From Globodera rostochiensis (Eukaryota; Nematoda; Chromadorea; Rhabditida; Heteroderidae): 64,000 nucleotides of DNA. The number at the start of each line of letters is the position of its first letter. The first letter of the stretch is position 1. The stretch lies in assembly GCA_018350325.1 (NCBI GenBank), contig JAEVLN010000016.1, positions 2,035,682 to 2,099,681 on the forward strand. Reading direction: 5' to 3'. Shown piece by piece: positions 48,850-58,626 of the stretch. The notes under the pieces are model-generated. The model saw nothing but the letters and a program-made list of their open reading frames with translations, made no database searches and was not told the DNA's origin. Both the position numbers and the translations under genes were made by a program.

Positions 48850-50520
48850 TACGACTCAGCTCGTTGCGTTGAGTCGAACAAACCATTATAAATAAAATAT
48901 AATTAAAAAATTCCAATTTGGAAGTATTTGAATTGTTTAGATGCCCAAAATTTGTATCACAAAAGGCAATAATAAAAATCTTTTTACAAAAAGAAACAAA
49001 AAAAGTCATTAAATGTTATTATGTTGAGCATAGAGATTCAAATCTTAAAATTAAATATAAATAAATACCAAAATACATTTTGAATGTAAAAATAATCAAA
49101 ATATGACAATTTAAAATGAAACTTCAAGATTACGCGTTTTGATTCATTTAGATATTATTAATGCAAAAAAGCGATGCAACAAATAAAGCAATCGAGCGCT
49201 AAACATTATTATCGTATAAAAATAAAAGCGTAATAAAAGGCGTTTCTGTAATATTACTCAATTTAAACGTCCTAATCATGAAAAGTAATTTATCAATATT
49301 TAAAAATTGTTTATAAAATAAATTCAGAATAAATTTATATAAACTGTTTATAACAGTATTTATCCAATTAATTTTAAAGAGCCCACAGTACCTGATTAAC
49401 AAAAGGACTATTTTTATAAGATTTTTACAAACAATTATATTGGCTGAAAAACTTGAAATTGAGAAAATAAACATCATTTTAATTAGCGACCGAACGGCAT
49501 CACTGGGACGTTGCATGCGTCTTTTTGAAAGATTATCAAAAAATAAAATAAAAATTATATATGATTTATAAAAAATTAAATAACCAATGCAAGGCGTAAT
49601 TCATATAAGAAAAAAATAACTATAAATTTTCAATTAAATATTTCTTTAGGAAATTAAAAAATTTTGGGCTACTAAGTGTGCAAAAATTTTGGTTAAAGTT
49701 ACAATAATTCAAAATAAAAGTAGCGAGAAAATATCGTTGTATTACGTTTAAATAAATAGGCTGGAATGATGTTTTAATAATATGTCTTTGAGTTCCTATT
49801 ATTTGTAAAAAAAAGTCAGAAATAATAAATAATTAAAAAACATGTTTAATGTTTTATTTACAATCTAAAAAAACAATCTCAATCAATTAATTAAAAATAT
49901 TAAGATGCCAAAAAATTAAAGGTCGTTACCTTAGATTTGCATCTGAAAACTAAAATATCAAAAACCTATATCCAATTAATATTCGTTTGCTAAAAATAAG
50001 CAAAGGCTCAGCCAAAAAAATTAAAATAAGCTTAAATACTCATCCTTGATTGAAAGACTAAAATTACATAAGGCATATGCTTTGGATCAAAAATCAAACA
50101 TATACTATGGGTATGGAGGCAGGACCAAATTCGTGAACCGCCGTGGATGAATAAAAATATCGTTTGTTTCCACAGATGATAAAATGCGCTTTATTGTAAT
50201 ATAAAATATTAAATTAATAAGCTTTAAAACTTTTAGAGAAAAAATTGAAATATAATAATGGCAACATCTTAAATCTTCAGTGACAAGCGTTGCGGCGCAA
50301 GCTTTAAATTAAAAATTTACATTGAGAAACTATAAATATTCAAAAATAATACATGTTGTTATAAGCAACTAAAACCCTAAATTACAAAAATTTAAATATT
50401 TGGCTGGTCTTTTGAAGACCAAATTTTTTAACTCAAAGAACCATATGCAAATCTTACAACGTAATATAGCATAAATAATAATATTCAGTTTATTAGATAA
50501 TTTATTTTTATAAATATATC
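48850..50520. other. AT-rich interval without supported gene
   Basis: Long minus frame at 49199-49516 (105 codons) is Ile/Leu/Asn/Phe-rich and explained by composition. A small island at 50105-50145 is too short to call. Nothing else is visible. Confidence 0.45.
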
Positions 50521-50529
50521 AGCAGCATA

Positions 50530-51080
50530 AGGCCCCAAAACCGCGCGGGTACGGCGCGGCCAAAAAGGGCGCGGGTACCCATACCTATTGGAGGGGTCAG
50601 ATCCTTTGATCTTACCGCCCCAAGCCAAAACCTATTGGAGGGGTCGGTATTTTTGAACTCACCGCCCAAAAGCGAGCGGTTAATTCAGTCTCAAACAAAC
50701 CGCCCGGGTATAGCCCGGGTCAAAACCGCCCGGGTCGATTCTTTGAACTCACCGTCACTAAGCCCAAACCTATTGGAGGGGTCAGATCCTTTGAACTCAC
50801 CGCCCAAAAGCGAGCGGTTAATTCAGTCCCAAACAAACCTCGCGGTTACCTCGCGGGTCTAAAAACTCGCGGGTCGTTTTTGATTTGCCGCCCAAAAACC
50901 TATTGGAGGGTCAAATCCTTTGATCTTGCCGTCAGTCCCAAACAAATCGCGCGGGGTTAAACAACCCTGCTTTTTTTATGGGGGCCCCAGAACCTATTGG
51001 GCCCATTGCCAAATCCAAAATTCAATTTTCCCTCCACATCCTCAAGGTCATTAAGTCAATCAAACTTTCTCCGCGCACCA
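50530..51080. repeat. GC-rich minisatellite-bearing element, copy 1
   Basis: Several copies of a ~48-bp unit around CCTATTGGAGGGGTCAGATC, CTTTGATCTT/CTTTGAACTC and ACCGCCCCAAGCC. They are interleaved with palindromic triplets (GCGCGGGT, GCCCGGGT and CTCGCGGGT). The right end (from about 50946: GGGTTAAACAACCCTGC, then a T-run, GGGGGCCCCAGAACCTATTG, GGCCCATTGCC, CCTCAAGGTCATTAAG) is almost identical to 52690-52795. No protein is supported. Confidence 0.8.
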
Positions 51081-51237
51081 AAAATTTTCCCTCTCTCCTG
51101 TCAATCAAACTTCCGCCGCTCAAAATTTGCAACAAAAACATTTGGAAAATCGATTTCACTGTTGTGACATTTTTAAATAAGGCATAATGTGATAATACAT
51201 TTCGTATTTCTTCAATATTTTTTCCACCCGTTATTAC

Positions 51238-52342
51238 TAGGGTTGGACAAGAACGGGTATCCGGAACCGGAACCGGGACCGGTATCCGGGTGTTTTGGGC
51301 TAATTATCCGGGACCGGTATCCGGGTGTCCAGAATCCGGGATACCCGGTATCCGGGGGTTGGATCCGGGCGGGTTAAGCACCCCTAATGGTGGTATTTTT
51401 TCCGAGAGATTTTTTTTTGTGATGGTGTTAGCGCTAGTAAAATTTTTGAATTTTGCGCGCCAATTTGCCATTTCCTATTAAAATTAAATAAAGAGATATG
51501 GGCTTATGTAATTTGTTTTTTATAATTAATTACCAATTTCACAAAACAATTGCTCTCAACAAAAATTGCTCAAATTTTCTTTAAAAATTCTACACGCGCT
51601 AATTTCGAGTTTGTCTAATTGAAACCGCCGACCCCTCCCATTCTTAAAAAGCTCCAAAAAATTGCCCAAATTTCTAAAATGTTGGTTGCAAATCCCTTAA
51701 CAAATTGAGTCAAAAATTCAAAATTTTCTCGGCGGCGCCTATCGGCACCGCCGACCCTCCTCCCACAAATACAGCAGAATTCTAAAAAAAAAACTCGATC
51801 GGCAAATAACGATTTTTTATACAATTTTTATAACAAAATCAAAAATTCTACAAAGTTTACCAAAATCTAAATTTAAAAAAAAAACAGGTAAAGAAAATGC
51901 AATAAAAAATACTCCTTTAAATCAATTTTTTTTTTTTGTTAAACAATTTTTTAAAGAAAAATGAAATAAAAACCAAAAATGCACACCTAAACTCGAATTT
52001 TTTTTTTTTGAATCAGCCCCCTCCCCCAAAAATTCTTAGGCACGCTTTGACCGTCTCTTGTTTTAGATTAAGAAGCGTTATTGACAAATGAAATTAACCA
52101 TCCAACTTGATTGAATTTTATTGTATTTTTATTTTATGCGTTTGACTTACTTTTTGGCAAAAATCGCGTGAAATTTGATTTTTATAAAATTTTAATTATT
52201 ATTTTCAAAAATTGAAAATTATCCGGTATCCGGACGGGTATCCGAGCATAAATTACTATCCGGTACCGGTATCCGGGTGTCAAGGAACCGGTGGAACCGC
52301 TATCCGGGGGACCCGGATAATATCCGGTCTTGTCCAACCCTA
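51238..52342. mobile_element. Non-autonomous hAT-like element (1105 bp) with perfect 8-bp TSD
   Basis: The left end TAGGGTTGGACAAGAAC and right end ...TCTTGTCCAACCCTA are inverted. The element is flanked by GTTATTAC at 51230-51237 and again at 52343-52350. The terminus fits YARNG, and the 8-bp target duplication fits hAT. The subterminal regions (51238-51380 and 52215-52342) are arrays of CCGGTATCCGG-like words. Inside, the hairpin at 51730-51753 and its about 60-bp neighbour are shared in inverse orientation with the element at 2494-3275. The 60-70-codon frames inside are not transposase. Intact ends suggest a fairly recent insertion. Confidence 0.9.
51730..51753. repeat. Dispersed hairpin inside the hAT-like element
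   Basis: CGGCGGCGCC-TATC-GGCACCGCCG, the reverse-complement form of the hairpin at 2910-2933, located near the middle of the 1105-bp element. Confidence 0.8.
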
Positions 52343-52424
52343 GTTATTACCACTTTGCCCGTCCAAAAAATTAAGGCAGTCAATCTTTTTCCGCTTTTGT
52401 AGTTTAGACCACAAAAAATTTCAG

Positions 52425-52800
52425 GCTCATAAAAAACCTATTGAAGGGGACTAACCTTTGATCTTGCCGCCCAAGCCAAAACCTTTTGAGAGGTTCAACT
52501 CATTGATCATGCCGCCCCAAGCCAAAACCTATTGGGTCCTTTGATCTTGCCGCCACTAAACCCAAACCTATGGGAGGGCTCAGAGGCGTTGAACTTACCG
52601 CCCCAAACCAAAACCCATTGGAGAAACCCTTTGATCATGCCGCCCACAAAACCAGACACCAAAAGCGAGTTAATTCAGTCCCAACCAAACCGCGCGGAGT
52701 TAAACAACCCTACTTTTTTATGGGGGCCCCAGAACCTATTGGGCCCATTGCCAAATTTAATTTCCCTCCCCCGTCCCTCAAGGTCATTAAGGCAATTACG
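52425..52800. repeat. GC-rich minisatellite-bearing element, copy 2
   Basis: Degenerate copies of the same ~48-bp unit as 50530-51080 (CCTATTGGAGGG, CTTTGATCTTGCCGCC, CCAAGCCAAAACC). The block ends with the same terminal module GAGTTAAACAACCCTAC, T-run, GGGGGCCCCAGAACCTATTG, CCTCAAGGTCATTAAGGC. It lies in the same orientation as copy 1, about 1.74 kb apart, with the hAT-like element between the two. Plus frames of about 100 codons here are repeat by-products. Confidence 0.8.
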
Positions 52801-54000
52801 CGTGCTGAAAACAGTGCATTACTTTTTAAAAAGTACTTAATATTTTTTAAAGATCTCGACTCTCAAAAACAGTACAAAGCTTTTTAAAAAGTTTAGAACG
52901 ACCTAACTAATTCTTAATACTTTTTAATTTTGTTATGTTTTATTAATTTCAATAGATTTAGATTTTTTTAATCTAGATATCGGTAAATAAGATTTTAATA
53001 TTGATCGTATTACGTTCAACGGATGGCAGAAAGTGTTCTTCATCTTCATTTCGCTTAAAATAAATACACATTTATTCTTTTCTTATCGTCTTTCTTTTCA
53101 TCAGAATATATGAATGAGATTTATTTTTATTTTAGGGAAATTTTCCAAAAAAAAATTACATAAAAGTGGAGGATGAATTTGATGAATGAGCCTAGTAGAA
53201 TAAAATATGCAATGATGTATTTATTTAGTTCAAAAATTGCGTATTCAATTAAAAGAGAAATGTCGTTAACCTGATCAAACACAAATTAAAACTACATTAA
53301 AAATAATAAATTTTAAATCAATCATTATAATATTAATTAATTTTCTAACCAATCTCATACTTCAAAAACACAGACAAAACGAAGAATCAGTCTTGAAAAT
53401 TAAAGTTAATTCCACTAATACTTAGTTAAAAAACCCATTTGATTTCAAGTTAATTAGTTGTCATTATAAATTTTCTAAATTTAAAATCGTTGAATATCAA
53501 TTAACTTAGAAATTATTAAAATGTTGCGTCAATGTACATTTCACCTCCAGAACAATAAAAATTAAAATATAACAGAATAAAAGATGATTAAACTTAACAA
53601 TAAAAAGCATTAGTATAATTTTTACTTATCATATATTTAAAAAATTACTAGATTTTTTGGGTTAACATTAAATATATAAAATAGAAAAATTATAAATATT
53701 TTACAAAACAAATTACCTAGACATTTATTAATAAATGCTTGAATTAGATGTATTTGCAATTATGCGACAAAGGTTAAAAATTGTTTATGAAAATCTTCAA
53801 GAAACTATGACATATTAATTAACAATCTAGCAAAAAACTCAAGTTCTGATGATTTATTTTCAGGTTGTATAAAAAAAATTATTAATATTTATGTATCTTA
53901 ACATAAAAATTAAACATAAACAACGACATTTTAATGAGTAACAATTTAACGTTATTAAATTAAATTTATTTAACTTCAAGCCCAAGAAAATTACTCGATT
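52801..54000. other. AT-rich interval without supported gene
   Basis: No convincing ORF, repeat or RNA. A short plus island at about 53005-53060 is open (IVLRSTDGRKCSSSSFRLK) but lacks splice support. Confidence 0.45.
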
Positions 54001-54004
54001 TCAC

Positions 54005-54076
54005 CGGCTATTGTCATCAGCATTCGCGTACTGATTTTCTGGATAAGTCATAATTTTGGAGAAATTTTTTGACAGC
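54005..54076 (-). CDS. Candidate first coding exon, minus strand
   Basis: On the minus strand an acceptor-like CGCGATTAG is followed by 25 nt of leader (54052-54076) and an ATG at 54049-54051. The frame reads MTYPENQYANADDNS and then a split codon at a GTGAAATC donor. The layout (acceptor, short leader, ATG, donor) is what a trans-spliced nematode first exon looks like. The next exon should lie at lower coordinates in phase 2 and was not identified. Confidence 0.4.
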
Positions 54077-54588
54077 CTAATCGCGTAAATCCTTAAGATT
54101 TCCAATAGACCAATGCTATTCGGTAGGTCTTTTGATCACTTTCTACCGATTGTTTTTAGTCCGACTTCAATTTGAACAGCTTATTCTATAAATATTTTAA
54201 AACCCTGATTAAATTCATTAAAGATACAAGCCCTTTTAACACCGATTTTTCATTTTAACCGGTGAATTCGAATTTCCGGAATGAAATTATTATGAATTTA
54301 GGGACAATGTTCTATGTGAAAATAGAAAAAGCTTATCCCAAACCATTTCATTTCTTAGCTGGTGCTGACCGGTTTTTATTATTTAATTATTGCTGGTTTA
54401 TATATTTTGAACTGTATAATTAACATAAATTTAGATTATATAATAATGTTGGAATGTTTATTTTCGCGTATGATATTTTAAAGGTATATTTTGTCAAGAA
54501 AATAATTGCACGTTGATTGGTAAAATATTAGTGCTCCGTTTTAATTAATATACCATATGTTATTTTGTTTCACAAATAATGGATATAC

Positions 54589-54651
54589 AGAAGCGGACGT
54601 TTTGAGACGCGCTTCTGTTCTGATCGTCATTTGTTGGCTAGCCTTCACGAG
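54589..54651 (-). CDS. Candidate internal exon, minus strand (21 codons)
   Basis: Exactly 63 nt between a strong acceptor (ACATGGGTTTCAG) and a good donor (GTATATCC). The minus frame reads LVKASQQMTIRTEARLKTSA plus S, with a natural composition. A plus ATG frame of 32 codons (MLFCFTNNGYTEADVLRRAS...) overlaps but lacks splice sites, so the minus reading is preferred. No family recognised. Confidence 0.45.
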
Positions 54652-54659
54652 CTGAAACC

Positions 54660-56030
54660 CATGTTTTAATTTTAAAGAATAATAAAAATATTTGCTTATA
54701 TAGCGAACAAGCTTTATAAATTTTGTTTATTGATCATATAATATTTTATTAATCAAATTATCAACTTATCATATACCAAAGTCTAACTTAAATTCAATTT
54801 CAAAAATAATCATTTTAAAAATTTGTATTTAAATAAAACTTTTAATTGATAATCTATTAAATTTGTCATTATTAGGAAAATTTTAATGCTTTATAGAGAT
54901 AATCAAAGATTTTAGTTATAGGGTATAAATATTTTAACTAGTATAAAATTTTTAGAAAGCTTTTAAATTAATTATTAGTATGAAAGGTATATTGTTATTA
55001 AGCTCATACATTTTGATGGCCATTAAATTTTTTGAAAAATTTTAACCATATAATATTTGAAACAAGTAAAATTTACTATCGACCTTAATTTTTCTGCTCA
55101 CTTTATTATCAATAAATATAAAAAAAATTAATGAATAGATATCAGATCAGGTATCTTACTTTAAAAGGTTTCACAACAAAGTCTTTACAATTTGTCTTAG
55201 TATTAATTATGCTTGTTATAAAAACTGATCAATTTAGCAATCTTTTATGTAATTTGCAGCCTGGCACCGGCTTAATTTAGAATAGAAAAATTTATTATTT
55301 AGTAAATAATTATCATTTTTTTAATAATTATGTTTAGTGATGGTCTTTGAAGCTAGATTAAATCTAACAATTGGTTAAATATTTGAAAATAAAATGTTTT
55401 TTTTGTTATTTTTAAATCTCTTTTTTTATAATTTTTAAGAAACATTCTATTAATTTATTAATATCTTTATTTGAATTTATTTGAATATTTTATTTAAACA
55501 TTAAAATTTGTCAACATATTCTGGAAGAAACTCTGTTCTGCTACTTCTTGAAAAATTGGGTCGTACTAATTTAAAAATGGAGCATATAAGCAATTGTCTT
55601 TTAAATTAATCCACATTTATTTATTAAATATAAAAATGCCACTGTAATTTCAAAAGGCTCCAATAACTTTAAAATGTCCAGTTAATTGCATTATAGAGCT
55701 TTCTCATTATCGACTGATTGCAAATTAACTAAACATATAATATAACTAAAAAAAATATAAATAAAAATTAACTCAATTAGTCTAATGATCACATTCATGC
55801 ATTCATTTAGCATAAACATAATTAATGAAAGCTTCAGCATAATTTTAGATTTTCTCCGATATGGAACATATAACAATGAACCCCACGAGCACCTTAAATT
55901 TTTCATGAACAACTTCTTAAAATAAAATAATAAAATTTCAAAAGAAAAACTTCTGATTTTTATAACAAAAATTGTAAAAATTTGTTTAAGGTATTAAAAA
56001 AATAAATTATTATTGGTGAATTTGTTGTTT
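54660..56030. other. AT-rich interval without supported gene
   Basis: No convincing coding signal. The minus frame at 55691-55912 is hydrophobic and AT-driven. Nothing else is seen. Confidence 0.4.
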
Positions 56031-56039
56031 GTGATGTAA

Positions 56040-56290
56040 CAAAGAATGGAAAATTTGAAAATGTTCCGCGTCACAAACGACTCTGGCGACCGGAAGCGCT
56101 TTATAACGTATCTAACAAATAATAATAAGTTAATTAAAATTCATTAAAGAAAATGCCCGGCTTGGCCGCATTTTTTAATGCCGCAGACATTTGCTGGCTC
56201 AAGGCTATTTATCAGCAAAAGTATGCAGACCTTATAACTATGGTATGGCGCCTCGGAATTAAAAATACGATATATAAATTCCGGAAATAA
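56040..56290 (+). CDS. Candidate exon(s), plus strand
   Basis: An ATG at 56153 opens 45 codons: MPGLAAFFNAADICWLKAIY, QQKYADLITM, then VWRLGIKNTIYKFRK and TAA at 56288-56290. A good donor (ATG-GTATGG) follows the thirtieth codon. A neighbouring island at 56040-56110 is open in several frames on both strands (plus: NGKFENVPRHKRLWRPEALY before GTATCT; minus: a long frame after TTTGTTAG). No family recognised. The 45-codon ORF is the stronger of the two. Confidence 0.38.
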
Positions 56291-56604
56291 TCAGAAAGAG
56301 CCCCTAAAGATACGCAAATAATTAATATTTTAATAACAAATTTTTAAAAAGGAATTGAGAAGTTGCATATGCCAAGATCTCTCAAAAATAAATGTAAAAG
56401 ATTGCAATATAATAATAATTATTATTATTTTTAAAACCTGCCAAAAATGCTTTATTCGACGGGCGGCAATAACACTATTCATAGATAATGCTACAAAATC
56501 CAAGCCGTAATTTGGAAGTTTTGCAAAAACATAAAAATATCAATAACTAAATAAAGATAAGAATAATAATAATAATAAGACTAAAACAAATTCAAAATTG
56601 ATAA

Positions 56605-56823
56605 TTACGGAATCAGAGATTTAATCGATGAAATAATGCGCCTTACCATCAACGTGAAGAACGCTAGAGCGATAAGCTGGCGGTGGAGTACATAAGGAAA
56701 GCAAATTCCGAGATAAAATAATAAAAAGAAACAAATAAGTTCAATAGAAATTATTTGAATGGAAAAATATCCGTATGCTTCTTTCTTGAAAAATATGTAA
56801 AGTTGCTTAGTAGATTGGAACAT
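56605..56823 (-). CDS. Hydrophobic minus ORF (72 codons), possible membrane-protein exon
   Basis: Starts at a true ATG and encodes two hydrophobic stretches (IISIELICFFLLFYLGICFP and LIALAFFTLMV) separated by YVLHRQ, followed by RRIISSIK. Nematode chemoreceptors have exons like this, but AT-rich chance ORFs are also hydrophobic. No splice sites were confirmed. Confidence 0.28.
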   Translation of the reverse strand: MFQSTKQLYIFFKKEAYGYFSIQIISIELICFFLLFYLGICFPYVLHRQLIALAFFTLMVRRIISSIKSLIP

Positions 56824-57559
56824 AAATGTTTTGGGAATGATATCATTAGCAAGCGGATAATGCGGGGTAAAGCATTTAAAAAATTATAAAAAAATGTATT
56901 TACTACGATGATGAATATATTAAAGTCTTTAATTTTAAACTACAATGATTGTTTTAATAAATTAAATTCAAAATTTAGTCCGGTTAAACAAATTTTATCC
57001 ATATGCAGCGATCAGCATGTGTGGCAAAAAGAAAATCTTTGATTCCATAAAATAATACATGTCAGAACAAAAACAACGCTCACCTTGAAGAAATCACATA
57101 CAAAGTGTATATTAATGAGGATTTATAAAATTGAATCAAATTAATACAATAATTAATTTAAAATAAACACAGAAACCTAAACCCAACGATTAAGATTTAT
57201 TATTAAAAATATTTTTTGTGGTTTAATTAATTAACAGAATGAAGTATTATAATAATCTTGCATATACGCAACGACTTTGATGGGGGCGGGATCACATCAA
57301 CTTCCAAAATGAAAAAACACCAAAATAACAATGAAAATAAAATAAATGATTGTGCTTACATATTATAATTTTTGCTCATATTCGGGAAAACGCGTATAAG
57401 ATAAAAAGAGAACTTAAATTCAGCTAAACAAATTTTTATAACTATTAATTAAATCTGTTGATGACTCACAAAGAATCTTTTTACGATTATTACTGAACTG
57501 CTCAGAATTTGCATTGGACTTCGGCATACTCCCCAGTCCGGAAAAGAAGATGCTAAAAT

Positions 57560-58272
57560 CGCGGATTTTACAAGATATTTCCATATTTCGCCATTTTTCT
57601 AAAATGCACTAAAAACGAAAAATACACCCCTAAGGATCGACTTTTTCAAAATTTTCAAAAAATGCACCCCTAAAAATTGACATTTTTGCAACTAAAAATT
57701 CTGCCACCAAAAAATGAAAATTTTAAAATCTGCTTATTTTCAAAAATTATTTTTAAAATGACTAATTTGCATATAAAAATTTTTTATTGCTCTTAGACTT
57801 CTATTATAAAATCTTGCCCCTTTTTTGCTATATTTTGCAATTTTTCATTCATCTATATTTCGGGATTTTTTCTCCATATAAATCGCGGCCCTTATTACAG
57901 ACAAAATAATAATTTTACATAAATCGTCGGACTTTTCGGGGTTTCCGGGAGTCAGGCCCTTCACACTAATTCCGCTTCTTTTAAAAGACGCTTTACTTTC
58001 CAAACCAAAATGAAAACAATTGCAATACAAACAGCGGAGGATATTTCCAAAGTGACGAACAATAATATAATCGATGAATAAACTATCAAGAAGGAAATTG
58101 GACTCAAAAACAAAAGTCTCCAACGCCAGTGAAGCGATAGGATAAGAATAAAAAACGATGTGAAGAGATTTAAAAAAGCCCGATGAGAGAGGGAACACTA
58201 AAAAATGGGTTACAAGGTCCACTTGGCGAAATGTAAAAAAGGTGAAATATGAATATCGGGCGGAGTCCTACA
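57560..58272 (-). mobile_element. Putative 3' LTR of the Ty3/gypsy element (inner edge seen)
   Basis: On the minus strand, a purine tract (GTAGGCGGGGGA) is followed at 58272 by TGTAGGACTCCGCCC. This has the layout of a polypurine tract abutting an LTR that begins TG. The LTR would run to lower coordinates. Its outer end (expected ...CA plus a short target duplication) was not found, and 57560 is only where the sequence becomes distinct from the AT-rich background. The second LTR lies outside the window, so the two cannot be compared. A 125-codon minus frame (57845-58222) and repeats of an AATGCACCCCTAAAAATTGA-like word (57605-57690) fall inside. Confidence 0.4.
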
Positions 58273-58280
58273 TCCCCCGC

Positions 58281-58574
58281 CTACAGAAAGCCGCTGTCCT
58301 CAGTGGCGATTTGTCGGTCCGGTAGTTGCGAGCGCGTCCTCCCCCGGCCCTCAGCAGTCGCGTCCTCGTCGACGAAAGTGGAGACTCTGTTTGAAAAATA
58401 AAGGGAAAATTTTTTGGGGGTTTCAGACGAGGACTGAAACTGGATAGAACCAACAAATGGCAATTGGCTATGAGACACGGAAATAACATGTGTTTTATCG
58501 GCATTATTTAAATCGTTTACATTTAAATTAAGTAATGTCCACTGGCTTTTTGATACATTTAAAGGATTTAACAA
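58281..58574 (-). CDS. Open frame between pol stop and polypurine tract
   Basis: A 97-codon minus frame without an ATG (nominal start TTG), ending ...RQIATEDSGFL with its TAG abutting the purine tract. A second frame (58268-58504) overlaps. Composition is Ser/Thr/Asn-rich with an acidic/basic C-terminus and no recognised domain. It could be 3' untranslated sequence that happens to be open, or a spliced accessory reading frame. Confidence 0.25.
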   Translation of the reverse strand: MLNPLNVSKSQWTLLNLNVNDLNNADKTHVISVSHSQLPFVGSIQFQSSSETPKKFSLYFSNRVSTFVDEDATAEGRGRTRSQLPDRQIATEDSGFL

Positions 58575-58626
58575 TGGGCGACACTTTACTTAACAAATGA
58601 GAAGAAACAATGAAAGAGCCGAGACT

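Noticed and set aside
49199..49516. 105-codon minus ORF
   Set aside because: Ile/Leu/Asn/Lys/Phe-rich chance ORF typical of very AT-rich DNA.
52532..52887. Plus ORFs of 102 and 105 codons
   Set aside because: Generated by the minisatellite unit in two frames; Pro/Asn-rich repeats without protein features.
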